DNA of 37,787 nt from Candidatus Fermentithermobacillaceae bacterium (GCA_012841375.1 DUUV01000155.1:1-37787); one strand, 5' to 3'; positions 8,671 through 18,474 are shown, counted from the stretch's first letter. Notes: a model not told the origin generated them from the letters alone. Made by a program: numbers and translations.

Positions 8671-9486
8671 GTGGCGAGGGAACTCATTGATGACTGGGAT
8701 GACATCCATGCGTACGGGGCTGATTACGTCCATCTGTGTATGAGACTCAAGAGGCTCACGGGGATCGACCTTTCCTCGTATAAGTCTCGACAGATGCACC
8801 GCCGCCTCCAAAACTACCGGAGCCGCCAAGGGTTCCCCGACTTCTACACCCTTTCGATTGCCATTCAGCGAGATGGCCGGCAACTCGATGCTTTGGTGGA
8901 CTTCCTTACGATCAACGTTTCCGAGTTCTTTAGAAACCCTGAGCACTGGAAGGTGCTTTCCGAGTCGATACTCCCCGGGTTGATCGCGTACCGCAACGGC
9001 CGAAAAGTCCGTATCTGGAGCGCCGGGTCATCGGGGGGGCAGGAGGCTTACTCCCTGGCCATTGCCGCGTTGGAGGCCGGGGGAACACCGGAAATCCTCG
9101 GGACCGACATTGACGAACCGAGCCTGGCGAAAGCCAAGGCCGGGGTCTATTCTGCCGATGAAGTCAAGGGAGTGAGCAGGGTGTACCTCGCGCGGTACTT
9201 TGAGCGGCGCGACGAAGGGTACCGTGTACGCGAGGTCCTGAGGTGGGCGGTTTCGTTTCGAAGAGGGAATCTACTGGTGGATGAGTATCCCCGGGATTTG
9301 GACCTCACCGTCTGCAGAAACGTGCTGATTTACTTCACAGAGCAGGGAAAACAGCGGGTCTTGACGGGCCTGGCCGGTTCCTTGAGGCGCGGGGGGGTTC
9401 TTTTCACCGGCGCCACCGAGGCGGTCTTCAACCCTTCATCTTATGGGCTAAGCCAGATCCATCCGTTTTTCTATCAGCGTCAATAG
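8671..9486 (+). CDS. cheR: Chemoreceptor methyltransferase CheR
   Basis: CheR methylates receptor glutamates using S-adenosylmethionine. The 271-residue protein has the N-terminal helical CheR domain (LKRLTGIDLSSYKSRQMHRR), FLTINVSEFFRNPEHW, the SAM-binding loop WSAGSSGGQEAYSLA, GTDIDEPSL, and CRNVLIYFTEQGKQRVL, in family order. The SAM loop more often reads GCSTGEEPYS; the variant here keeps the glycines. GTG 8671 follows GAAGAGGTAA. It lies 28 nt after cheB and 13 nt before the cheX-like gene. Confidence 0.95.
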   Translation: MARELIDDWDDIHAYGADYVHLCMRLKRLTGIDLSSYKSRQMHRRLQNYRSRQGFPDFYTLSIAIQRDGRQLDALVDFLTINVSEFFRNPEHWKVLSESILPGLIAYRNGRKVRIWSAGSSGGQEAYSLAIAALEAGGTPEILGTDIDEPSLAKAKAGVYSADEVKGVSRVYLARYFERRDEGYRVREVLRWAVSFRRGNLLVDEYPRDLDLTVCRNVLIYFTEQGKQRVLTGLAGSLRRGGVLFTGATEAVFNPSSYGLSQIHPFFYQRQ

Positions 9487-9499
9487 GAGGTAGTGTCTG

Positions 9500-9973
9500 A
9501 TGTTGAAAGCGGGATTGGTCAATCCTTTCGTTCAGTCGGCTTACACGTTCCTGCAGGATGAGATCAACATGGAGGTGACACGGGGACAACTGCGCTTGGA
9601 GTCGTCCAAGTCGACCTCAGGTGAGGTTAATGTCGCCGTGGGCGTTGCCGGGGATGCCGAAGGCATCGTCCTCTACAGCATGTCGGAGAAGACGGCGAAG
9701 GCCATCGCCGCGGCTCTACTCAACGAGGCCGTACCGGTCTTCAACCAGCTTGCCGAGTCGTCCATCGCCGAAATGGGGAACATCATCACGGGTCAAGCGG
9801 CTGCAGGGCTGGAGGAACACGGGTACGTCTGCAAACTCACTCCCCCGACCATCATCGGCGGGAAAGGCGTGATGATATCAACTGTCGATATACAGCGCCT
9901 GGTCATCCCAATAGAGCTGCCGGCCGGACTTATAGAGATCTCTGTAGCTTTACGCTACTACAGCAGGAAATAG
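9500..9973 (+). CDS. cheX: CheX-like CheY-P phosphatase
   Basis: The 157-residue protein resembles CheX, a dimeric CheY-P phosphatase of the CheC/FliY/CheX group. The ESSIAEMGNIITG segment gives the catalytic S-x3-E-x2-N pattern in the middle of the chain, with one copy only. It begins NPFVQSAYTFLQDEINMEV, a typical CheX opening helix. ATG 9500 has a strong AGGAGG 9 nt upstream. It closes the che operon, which therefore carries two CheY-P phosphatases, CheC and CheX. Confidence 0.88.
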   Translation: MLKAGLVNPFVQSAYTFLQDEINMEVTRGQLRLESSKSTSGEVNVAVGVAGDAEGIVLYSMSEKTAKAIAAALLNEAVPVFNQLAESSIAEMGNIITGQAAAGLEEHGYVCKLTPPTIIGGKGVMISTVDIQRLVIPIELPAGLIEISVALRYYSRK

Positions 9974-10069
9974 CGGAACAACGGCAGGTGTTTCTCCGTC
10001 AATTCGAGAAGGATTCCGACATAATACTTGTCTAGCAGGACAATTGGAGCCGGATGGGAGAAGCGACGG

Positions 10070-11773
10070 ATGCCCGGGAGAAGAACGCGGAGAGACCAGA
10101 GAGGACCTGTCGAGCAGCCTGTGTTGCTGGCTGCTCCGGAAGAGAAAGAGGAGCTCGGGAACGACCGGGCCTGCAACGAGCAGGCCGGTAATGACGAAGG
10201 CGGGCGTAGCAGGTCCTGGAGTAGCGAGGCTGCGAACAGGACAAGAGAAGATAGGGCTCTCAGGGATAAACCGGCGACGGGTGCGGCGGTCCGGCGCAGA
10301 TCCAGACGCAGAGCGAGCACCAGAGACCGGAGTGCGGCGAGAAAGGCTGCTGCCGAGGTTGCGGCCACCGCTTCGGCTCCTTCGGGGCTCACCCCGGCTC
10401 CTTCGAGACATACGAGGAAGAGGCCAGGTCCCAAATGGGGAAACCTGGTCGCTCTATTTCTGGTACTCGTACTGTCGAGTGTAGCCGCTTACAACCAAGG
10501 GTTATTGGATAGACCCATTGCTTGGGTAATGGGTACCGAGGTTGCCGGTCCCGACGAGACAGGGTCTACCGGAGGGACGGGTTCAGATCCAAGCGGGACC
10601 GAGGGGACTCAGGGGGAGCCCGGCCAGCCCGGTGGGTCCGGCCAGCCTGGTGGCCCCAGCCAACCCGGTGATCCCAACCAACCCGGTCAAGCCGGTGACC
10701 CAGGCGGTGAGCCCGGCAAGTCCGGTCATTCAGGGGAGCCATTAGGCTCTCTGGCCCCCATGGAAATGGCCCTCTCTGCCCGCGCGCTCTACCTGACTAT
10801 GGACACCGCGGGCACTCCGTCAAGGATGGCTTCGATAATGAAGTACATGAGAGCCCACAAGGGACTCAACTCGTTCGTCATCGATATCAAAGACAACAAC
10901 GGCCGCGTCCCCGCTAAACCTCCGGAGCACATCCCTGCCCGGGCCGGAAGCTACAGCCACCTTCCCGGACTCATTCAGATCCTTGCCGATCTGGACTACT
11001 ACATGATCGCACGCGTCGTGGCTTTTCAGGACCCCTACCGCGCACAGGAGGAACCTGAGCGGGCCATCCGCCGCGCCGACGGCAGCCTCTGGCGCGACCG
11101 CGATGGCCGGCTGTGGCTGAACCCTTATGACGAGAAGAACTGGGAGTTCGTGAGAGACGTCGCCCTCTGGGCTGTCGACATGGGCTTCCATGAGATTCAG
11201 CTCGACTATGTGAGGTTTCCCGACAGCGCGCGTGGCCTAGAGGGATCGGGAAACGTGCTGATGCCCGGGTCTGAGAACTACGAGACCCGGGGCGACTGTA
11301 TAGCTGCCTTCTTGGACTACATGAGCGAGGCTCTTGAGGGAAAAGCATACTTGGGGGCCGACATCTTTGGCTTTGCCACCATCGCAGCCGACGACATGGG
11401 CATCGGCCACAAGTGGGAACAGCTTGCGGATTCTGTCGACTTCATGTGCCCCATGGTTTATCCCTCTCACTACTACAATGCGGGCATCTACGGTTTTGAG
11501 GTGCCTGAGGCTCATCCATACGAGGTTGTGTACAAGGCCATGGCCGAGGCGCTGGAGAGGTCTGAGGGTCTGAGGAGCAAGACACGCCCCTGGCTGCAGG
11601 ATTTCTCCATGCGCATCAAGTACGGTTCCGAGGAAGTCTCGGGGCAGATCCGCGGTACCTTCGAACACGGTATCGAGACCTACATGCTGTGGAACCCCGC
11701 CAACAACTACACCGACGGCGTGGAGTATGTACCTGAGGTGGAGGTTGCTGCTGAGATTTCTGGTACTGAGTAG
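10070..11773 (+). CDS. Membrane-anchored DUF4015 putative glycoside hydrolase with collagen-like linker
   Basis: The 567-residue protein has a very basic, Arg-rich N-terminal region (1-123), one transmembrane segment at about 124-146 (LVALFLVLVLSSVAAY), and a Gly-Pro-rich collagen-like linker at about 164-224 with repeats such as GQPGGSGQPGGPSQPGDPNQ. A C-terminal DUF4015 domain covers about 237-557. Family landmarks are VIDIKDNNGRV, ARVVAFQDPY, LWLNPYDEKNWEFV and EIQLDYVRFP, the last probably catalytic. DUF4015 is a predicted TIM-barrel glycosidase group with no activity established that I know of. The order suggests a type II protein whose catalytic domain faces outward. ATG 10070 follows GGGAGAAG; a TTG at 10028 lacks a site. 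The gap 9974-10069 holds no gene. Confidence 0.85.
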   Translation: MPGRRTRRDQRGPVEQPVLLAAPEEKEELGNDRACNEQAGNDEGGRSRSWSSEAANRTREDRALRDKPATGAAVRRRSRRRASTRDRSAARKAAAEVAATASAPSGLTPAPSRHTRKRPGPKWGNLVALFLVLVLSSVAAYNQGLLDRPIAWVMGTEVAGPDETGSTGGTGSDPSGTEGTQGEPGQPGGSGQPGGPSQPGDPNQPGQAGDPGGEPGKSGHSGEPLGSLAPMEMALSARALYLTMDTAGTPSRMASIMKYMRAHKGLNSFVIDIKDNNGRVPAKPPEHIPARAGSYSHLPGLIQILADLDYYMIARVVAFQDPYRAQEEPERAIRRADGSLWRDRDGRLWLNPYDEKNWEFVRDVALWAVDMGFHEIQLDYVRFPDSARGLEGSGNVLMPGSENYETRGDCIAAFLDYMSEALEGKAYLGADIFGFATIAADDMGIGHKWEQLADSVDFMCPMVYPSHYYNAGIYGFEVPEAHPYEVVYKAMAEALERSEGLRSKTRPWLQDFSMRIKYGSEEVSGQIRGTFEHGIETYMLWNPANNYTDGVEYVPEVEVAAEISGTE

Positions 11774-11802
11774 CTCTTCTCGCCGGTGACAAGTGCGTCG
11801 GC

Positions 11803-11891
11803 TGGGATGCGTCCCGCCGGACGTGTGCTCCGGTCGGGACGTTCTGCGGGACATGTGCGCCAGTGGGGACATTTCCCGCAGGTTTGCCAAG
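11803..11891. repeat. Three degenerate ~31-bp tandem repeat units
   Basis: Units of 31, 30 and 28 bp start at 11803, 11834 and 11864. Each opens TGGG or TCGGG, contains a (C)GTCCC, GTTCT or TTTCCC element, and ends in a Gly-rich or GTGCGCCAG-like tail. They resemble the array at 19868-20022. The 11774-12004 gap holds nothing else obvious besides the sites before the Cys-rich gene. Confidence 0.5.
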
Positions 11892-11967
11892 TGCCCCACC
11901 ACAGACCATCGCATCGCCGAGCCCCCAACGATATTCCCCACGCTGTTAACATAACCTCCGGCCTCTA

Positions 11968-11975
11968 CATACCAT
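11968..11975 (+). promoter_or_regulatory. Possible sporulation-type (sigma-E-like) -10 element
   Basis: CATACCAT matches the sigma-E -10 consensus CATACAnT at most positions and lies 29 nt before the Cys-rich gene. The upstream ATA at 11951-11953 is not well placed for a -35 element, so this is only a hint. Confidence 0.25.
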
Positions 11976-12004
11976 GGATAGCACACTGAAAGGAGGTTAT
12001 TAGC

Positions 12005-12577
12005 GTGCTCAAGATCGGTTGCGCCTGCAAAGTACTGGAAAAGATCGAGAATATCCAAGACCTGCTCAAGAGCCCAAGATTCGGTTTGAGGGAGATCAAG
12101 GAAGAGATCAAGGACATAGAGGACGCTCTAGACAACCTGCTGCCCGGAAAAGGTCCTCTCAGCACCGGCCCGATCAACATCCACAACGGGCCCGACAGAG
12201 CCATCAAGGTCAGCGTTCAGAACGTGGGCAAGGGCTGTATTGATGCGGTTGTGAGGCTCTTCGACATCGAGTGCTGCCCGCCGAGACAGGTGGACTGCAA
12301 GGTTCTCAGGAACATCGGGCGTTGCTGCGCCGAAGACACAGTGCTCTGCGCCCATGAAGGGATTTTCGAGGTAGTCATCTGCCCGAAGCCCGACAAGGCA
12401 CCCATCAGGGCTTTTGCTACCGTTCATTGCGGAGGTTCGTCGAACTCAGACATCGACCTGGTTTTCAGAGCTACCGACTTCCTTCCCGTAGTCTGCCCGT
12501 TCTGCAAGAAGAAAAAGGACCGTGACTCCTGCGATCCTTGTAGGGACGAATGCAATTGCGACTTTGATTGCGGTTGA
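12005..12577 (+). CDS. Cysteine-rich protein of unknown function
   Basis: I do not recognise a named family. The 190-residue protein has 18 cysteines. An N-terminal Cys pair (IGCACKVLEKIENIQDLL) leads into a charged helical segment (about 10-46). A middle beta-rich part (TGPINIHNGPDRAIKVSVQN) with CC and C pairs follows, then a dense tail with CPFC, CDPC and CNCDFDCG. There is no signal peptide or membrane segment. GTG 12005 has AAAGGAGGT about 7 nt upstream, a strong site, so expression is likely. The composition recalls clostridial spore-coat or exosporium proteins, or a metal-binding protein. Both are inference, supported only weakly by the possible sigma-E-like -10 element upstream. It stands alone between the DUF4015 gene and a convergent guaB. 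Confidence 0.75.
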   Translation: MLKIGCACKVLEKIENIQDLLKSPRFGLREIKEEIKDIEDALDNLLPGKGPLSTGPINIHNGPDRAIKVSVQNVGKGCIDAVVRLFDIECCPPRQVDCKVLRNIGRCCAEDTVLCAHEGIFEVVICPKPDKAPIRAFATVHCGGSSNSDIDLVFRATDFLPVVCPFCKKKKDRDSCDPCRDECNCDFDCG

Positions 12578-12737
12578 TCCCGGAGATGTGAGACTGCTCG
12601 AGAATATGGTGGCTCGGACCGGAGATGATGTTTGACTGCCGGGATGTGGACGGCCTGAGAAGGGCGCGATCGCTGGCGGAGAGGCCGAAAGTGACCGGGT
12701 GGAGTGAGCGCTGGCCAAGGAGATGACAAAGACTCAC

Positions 12738-12776
12738 AGACTCCGCCTGCAGCCAACTTGGCCGCAAGCGGAGTCT
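12738..12776. terminator. Long imperfect hairpin between convergent genes
   Basis: AGACTCCGC (12738-12746) pairs with GCGGAGTCT (12768-12776). Inside, TGC/GCA and GCCA/TGGC continue the stem with two single mismatches, giving about 16 pairs. On the minus strand it is followed by GTGAGTCTTTGTC, a weak T-tract, so it may terminate guaB or act in both directions. The gap 12578-12890 holds nothing else I can support. Confidence 0.5.
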
Positions 12777-12890
12777 CACCCGTTCAGATCTGGTCCGCTC
12801 AATCATGAGTTAGTCGGGACTCCAGTCCCCGGCATCACTTGACGCACTCGCGATCGGGCTTCCAGCGAGCTCCCAAGTGAGCTCAGCGAC

Positions 12891-14363
<1,473 letters not shown>

Positions 14364-14382
14364 TCATCTGGGTATTTTACGG

Positions 14383-14411
14383 AGTATACCACTTGAGGAA
14401 TTGGTGATCAA
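14383..14411 (-). promoter_or_regulatory. Sigma-A promoter of guaB
   Basis: Read on the minus strand, TTGATC (14411-14406) and TATACT (14388-14383) are separated by exactly 17 nt, a good housekeeping promoter. Transcription would start about 30 nt before the guaB ATG, leaving no room for a long leader or attenuator. Confidence 0.75.
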
Positions 14412-14430
14412 TATGTAAATTGTGCGGTTA

Positions 14431-14460
14431 TTCCATACCGCCTGCCAAAGATTGTATACT
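14431..14460 (+). promoter_or_regulatory. Probable sigma-A promoter of the M20 amidohydrolase gene
   Basis: TATACT at 14455-14460 is preceded by TTCCAT at 14431-14436 (18-nt spacer). It points away from the guaB promoter 20 nt to its left and lies 32 nt before the GTG start. Confidence 0.55.
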
Positions 14461-14492
14461 GTCTGTGTCATCATGATCGGAGGTGCCGCAAA

Positions 14493-15686
14493 GTGAACGG
14501 GAACTCAAATGACAGAAAGGCTGCAATCGTATCGGCTGTTGACTCCCTACGACCTGTAATTGAAGACATTGCCGTTTCCCTCTACAAGCGCCCCGAGACC
14601 GGATTGAACGAAGTATTCGCCTCAGAGAAACTGAGAGGTATCTTGAGCGACAATGGATTTTCGGTGGAGGCGGGCGTGGCCGACCTCCCGACTTCATTTG
14701 TAGCCCGCGTAGGCAAGAAGAGGCCCAACATCGCTTTCATGGCCGAGTACGATGCCCTTCCCGGTATCGGTCACGGGTGCGGCCATAACCTCATGGCCGC
14801 AGTGGCCGTAGGCGCCGGCCTGGCCATGTCTCGTGTCTGCCCGCCCGACGAGTTGGGGGCTTCCTGGACAGTATTGGGCACTCCCGCAGAGGAGACCATC
14901 GGCGGAAAGGTTGTCATGGTTGAGAAGGGTGTGTTCGAGGATATTGACGCCGCGTTTATCGCTCACCCCGGCCAGCGGAACGGCGTTGGAGGGGGCGTCC
15001 GTTGGGCTTCTCATCCTCTGGAGATCACATTCCACGGCCGGACATCTCACGCGGGAGGAAACCCCGAAGGCGGTATCAACGCGCTGGACGCCTGTGTCGC
15101 CGCGTACATATCCATAAGGAACCTGAGGAATCACTTGAAGGATCCAGTTCGGATAGCCGGCATCATCGCCCACGGGGGGCATGCCCAGAACATCGTGCCT
15201 GACTTAGCGCAGATGAGGTTCACGCTGCGTTCCACCGACTGGAGATATCTAGAGAACGTCATCATCCCCAAAGTAAAGCAGTGCGCCGAAGGAGCGGCCC
15301 AGGCTGTCGGGTGCACCGTAGAGTTCCGGCACCATGAGATGCTGTTCAGAGACACTCTGGACTACCCCGTCCTCCAGGAGGTCTGCTCCAAGAACTTCGC
15401 GTATGTGGGGGCTGAACTTCCTCCTCGAGACGAGGGCTACGCCGGAGGAGGGGTCACCGACGTTGGCAGCGTCACTTGGGTGACTCCGGCAATTCAGATA
15501 GGTTTCAACTCGACTTCGGCCAGAGGTCACTCGGTTGAGATGGCAGATTCGACCGTTACGCCCCGCGGTATCGACGCCGCGGTGATGGCGGCCAAGGTCT
15601 TGGCCCTTTCGGCCTACGATATCGTGGTCGAACCTCACCTGCTCGCCGAGGCTAAGGCATACCTTAAGGAACGACTGAGCTCATAG
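14493..15686 (+). CDS. M20-family metallopeptidase / amidohydrolase
   Basis: The 397-residue protein belongs to the M20 group that includes AbgB and N-acyl-amino-acid amidohydrolases, two-zinc enzymes that cleave amide bonds of small acylated substrates. Visible motifs are AEYDALPGIGHGCGHNLM (metal-binding His and Cys/Asp region), GTPAEE with the catalytic and bridging glutamates, FHGRTSHAGGNPEGGINALD at the dimerisation domain, and GGVTDVGSVTWVTP near the end. YDALPxIGHGCGHN points to the AbgB-like subgroup. No signal peptide is present, so it acts in the cytoplasm. GTG 14493 has GGAGGT 9 nt upstream. No transporter or partner subunit is adjacent; the substrate is unknown. Confidence 0.9.
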   Translation: MNGNSNDRKAAIVSAVDSLRPVIEDIAVSLYKRPETGLNEVFASEKLRGILSDNGFSVEAGVADLPTSFVARVGKKRPNIAFMAEYDALPGIGHGCGHNLMAAVAVGAGLAMSRVCPPDELGASWTVLGTPAEETIGGKVVMVEKGVFEDIDAAFIAHPGQRNGVGGGVRWASHPLEITFHGRTSHAGGNPEGGINALDACVAAYISIRNLRNHLKDPVRIAGIIAHGGHAQNIVPDLAQMRFTLRSTDWRYLENVIIPKVKQCAEGAAQAVGCTVEFRHHEMLFRDTLDYPVLQEVCSKNFAYVGAELPPRDEGYAGGGVTDVGSVTWVTPAIQIGFNSTSARGHSVEMADSTVTPRGIDAAVMAAKVLALSAYDIVVEPHLLAEAKAYLKERLSS

Positions 15687-15772
15687 TCCCTTTGTGAGAC
15701 TGGAGGGAGGCGTGCTTCTTGGCCGGGTCTTTGGGCGAAATAGGCGTGTCCTTCATAGTCTCTTTGAGAGCC
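15681..15772. repeat. Spaced direct repeat after the amidohydrolase gene
   Basis: TCATAGTCCCTTTGTGAGAC at 15681-15700 recurs as TCATAGTCTCTTTGAGAGCC at 15753-15772, 17 of 20 positions matching, 72 nt apart. The first copy overlaps the gene's stop codon region. The 15687-15954 gap holds no supported gene. Confidence 0.55.
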
Positions 15773-15954
15773 CCGAGTGATGAGTGTCATGTAGGCGGAG
15801 CGGTTGGGCGTGAGTTCGTGTAACCCGGATTTCTCGGCCTTAAGAGAATGGGCTGAGCGGGCGGAAGGAGTATTTAGGTAGGCGAAGAACAAGGGACTGA
15901 GAGTTTTGGAGCACGGAAACGGAGATCTGACTACGTGCCTTGGGGGAGTTACGT

Positions 15955-16680
15955 TTGGATGAGCCCATTCTACGCACCGTGAACCTCCGGAAATCCTTCT
16001 TCTTGGGGCAGACGATTTACGCTGTCAACGATGTAAATCTGCAGGTCGATCAGGGTGAGTTCGTAGTGATCATGGGTCCGTCGGGGAGCGGCAAGAGTAC
16101 TCTGTTGGCGCTTCTCGGCGGGTTGGACCGCCCTCAATCGGGCGACGTGATCCTGGGAGGGGAGAGGTACTCCAAACTCTCGGAGAACGGGCTTGCCAGG
16201 ATCAGGCGGAACAAAGTGGGGTTTGTATTTCAGTTCTTCAACCTCATACCTCACCTTACAGCCCTTGAGAACGTCATGCTACCCATGAGATTTGGCGGTA
16301 AAGGCAAGCGCGAAATGGAGGAGCGGGCCAAGGAGCTGCTGGATATCGTCGGTTTAGGCGCCAGGAAAGATCACAAACCGCTCGAACTGTCGGGAGGGGA
16401 GCAACAGCGGGTGGCTATCGCCAGGGCCCTTGCCAACGAGCCCGACGTGGTCCTTGCCGACGAGCCTACGGGAAATTTGGACCGAAAGACTTCTTCGGAG
16501 ATCGGGGAGATATTCCACAATCTAAACAAGGAAAAAGGACAGACCTTCATTGTTGTCTCCCACGACCCATCCCTCGCTAAGTGGGCCCACAGGGTAGTGC
16601 ATATCCTGGACGGCCGGATCACGGAGATAACCGGGGGAGGCTTGGAAGGGGCGTCCCTCACCGCTCCGGCGAACCCATAG
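15955..16680 (+). CDS. MacB/LolD-type ABC transporter ATPase (first copy)
   Basis: This ATPase of about 241 residues has the Walker A motif GPSGSGKST, the Q-loop VFQFFNLIPHLTALENV, the signature LSGGEQQRVAIARAL, the Walker B motif VVLADEPTGNLD and the H-loop VVSHD, all intact. The FNLIPxLTAxENV and ADEPTGNLD patterns place it with MacB, LolD and FtsE-like ATPases that work with FtsX-fold permeases rather than with classical six-helix importers. TTG 15955 has GGGGGAG 6 nt upstream; TTG 15940 is an alternative. No permease adjoins it. The next genes are a MutL-like and a barrel-sandwich protein, and the permeases lie 3.6 kb downstream beside a second ATPase that is very similar in motif content. 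Confidence 0.93.
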   Translation: MDEPILRTVNLRKSFFLGQTIYAVNDVNLQVDQGEFVVIMGPSGSGKSTLLALLGGLDRPQSGDVILGGERYSKLSENGLARIRRNKVGFVFQFFNLIPHLTALENVMLPMRFGGKGKREMEERAKELLDIVGLGARKDHKPLELSGGEQQRVAIARALANEPDVVLADEPTGNLDRKTSSEIGEIFHNLNKEKGQTFIVVSHDPSLAKWAHRVVHILDGRITEITGGGLEGASLTAPANP

Positions 16681-16752
16681 GAAGGGCTGCGGCGGCAATT
16701 TCCGCGTTCGGGAGTAAGCGCGTCCGCAGGCCCAAATATCCGGGAGGTTAAT

Positions 16753-18474
16753 ATGGCCAACGACTACATCCACTTGGATATCGGGAGTACCGTTACCCAG
16801 GCCAAGGCATGGGAGAGGTCCGCCCAAGGGATCAACCTGGTCGGGTCCGCGACTGCTCCCACACCTCCGGCCCTGGGCAATACTGATTTGACCGGAGGCG
16901 CCCACTTGGCCTATTCGGAACTCAAGGACAAAGTGGAACGCTCGGGGAGAAGATTTGATCCGCAAGACATACTGGTGACCGTGAGCGCCGCGGGTGAGCC
17001 GAGGGTCGTGTGCGCCGGAGTCGTCAAGGGCATTTCCGGCGAATCGTCCAAGCGCGCGGCTCTGGCGGCGGGAGCCACTGTGACCGATCTTATTACCGTA
17101 GACGACGGCCGCCACGAGTACCAGCGAGTAACGGACCTTAGAAGGCAGGATATCTCCATGGTGGTCATGGCCGGAGGGGTTGACGAAGAGATCCTGGGAC
17201 AAGGCCGCCACCAGCTTTTCAACGTGGCAAAGGTAATAGCCGCAGGCCTGCCCGGGCGGCTGGGCGATGGGAAGAAGGTCCCGGTCGTCTACGCCGCGTC
17301 GCTGGAGGGCCGTGAGGAAGTGTCGAGGATCTTCGGCGATTCAGTGGAAGTGGTGTGGGCCGAGAATGTGCGTGCTCGCCTGGAAGAAGAGCACCTCGAT
17401 TCGGCTAGGGATGCCATAGTAGGTGTGTTCTCTTCCGGGATCCGCCACGACGCCAGGTTCTCGGGCCTCGGACGGTTCGGCGCCGCGACGGTTCTTCCCA
17501 CCGGACACTCTATAGGTTTGGAAGTCGTGAACATGGCGGGCTCCCTCGGTGAGGACGTGATGGTCATCTCGCTGGACGGAGACACGGTCCAAGTGTTTTC
17601 CCAGATTAGAGGGGTGTTCACTAGAACCGTGAGTTCCGTGGCGCGTTTAGAGGCCAAGGATGCCGCTGAGTGGCTTCCGTCCCGTCGACTGGCGGAACGT
17701 CTCGACGACATCCTCGCCAACTGGAAGCGGAACCCCGGAGTGCTCCCGAGGTCTTGGGATGATCTGGCTGTCTATCTTGCCATCCAGAAACAGGTTGTCC
17801 GCGAGGCCCTTGACGAGCACTCGCGAAGCGCCATAGAACTCCGGGGCATCCACAGGCAGCGCCAAGTTGGCGAGACCTTTACTGTGGGCGTTAAAGGAGG
17901 AGACACTCTGGTCAGGATGGAGCGCATAGGTTCGGTCTTCCTGACCGGGTTCCTCGCGGGAATTCTCTCGCCGGTAGCGCTCGTTTCCATCGCGACCGAC
18001 GCCTTAGGACTCCACGGCGTGACTAAACTTTACGCCGACAGAGACGGCATACTACCCTCCTTGGGAGTCTTCGGAGGAGATTTGGTGGCTGCTCCCGAGT
18101 CGTTCCTTACTCCCGCCGGCGTGATTCTGAGCCCCGGCAAGAACGAAGAACGTGTGAAGGACAGGTGGGCCGTAATGAGGACCGACTCCCGGCTCGAAGA
18201 GTTGCCCGTAACGAGCGGGGAGATTCGGGCCGTTGTGATTCCGGCTCCCGACTCTACCTGGCTCGAACTGCATCCATCTTCAAAAGGAGACGTAGGCGCC
18301 GGAGAAGGCCGGAGGCATGTGACTCCGGCGAAAGGTTTCCATTTCGCCTATGTCGATGCCAGGCTGCGCCACAGGAAGCCGCAAGACCCGTACCGCGAGA
18401 ACCGTAGGGGGTACAGGGCGCTCGGTGTGTTCCCTGACGGTGTCCTTGACGGATGGGAAAGGGGGATGGAGTGA
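16753..18474 (+). CDS. Glutamate mutase L (MutL/GlmL)-family ASKHA protein, divergent copy
   Basis: The 573-residue protein belongs to the MutL/GlmL group of the actin/Hsp70/sugar-kinase fold. Known members sit beside B12-dependent mutases and are thought to act as chaperone or reactivase ATPases. Phosphate loop 1 is DIGSTVTQ (residues 9-16), with Gln where the usual Lys follows Thr. The family SSAGG region reads SAAGEPR (78-84). The second phosphate loop, normally DIGGATTD, reads ISLDGDTVQVFS (272-283) and lacks the GG-A-T-T-D pattern, so ATP hydrolysis may be impaired. The C-terminal half still carries RQVGETFTVGVKGGDTLVRM, matching the paralogue at 23434. ATG 16753 follows GGGAGG. Its stop overlaps the next start by one base. 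No mutase gene is nearby. Confidence 0.82.
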   Translation: MANDYIHLDIGSTVTQAKAWERSAQGINLVGSATAPTPPALGNTDLTGGAHLAYSELKDKVERSGRRFDPQDILVTVSAAGEPRVVCAGVVKGISGESSKRAALAAGATVTDLITVDDGRHEYQRVTDLRRQDISMVVMAGGVDEEILGQGRHQLFNVAKVIAAGLPGRLGDGKKVPVVYAASLEGREEVSRIFGDSVEVVWAENVRARLEEEHLDSARDAIVGVFSSGIRHDARFSGLGRFGAATVLPTGHSIGLEVVNMAGSLGEDVMVISLDGDTVQVFSQIRGVFTRTVSSVARLEAKDAAEWLPSRRLAERLDDILANWKRNPGVLPRSWDDLAVYLAIQKQVVREALDEHSRSAIELRGIHRQRQVGETFTVGVKGGDTLVRMERIGSVFLTGFLAGILSPVALVSIATDALGLHGVTKLYADRDGILPSLGVFGGDLVAAPESFLTPAGVILSPGKNEERVKDRWAVMRTDSRLEELPVTSGEIRAVVIPAPDSTWLELHPSSKGDVGAGEGRRHVTPAKGFHFAYVDARLRHRKPQDPYRENRRGYRALGVFPDGVLDGWERGME

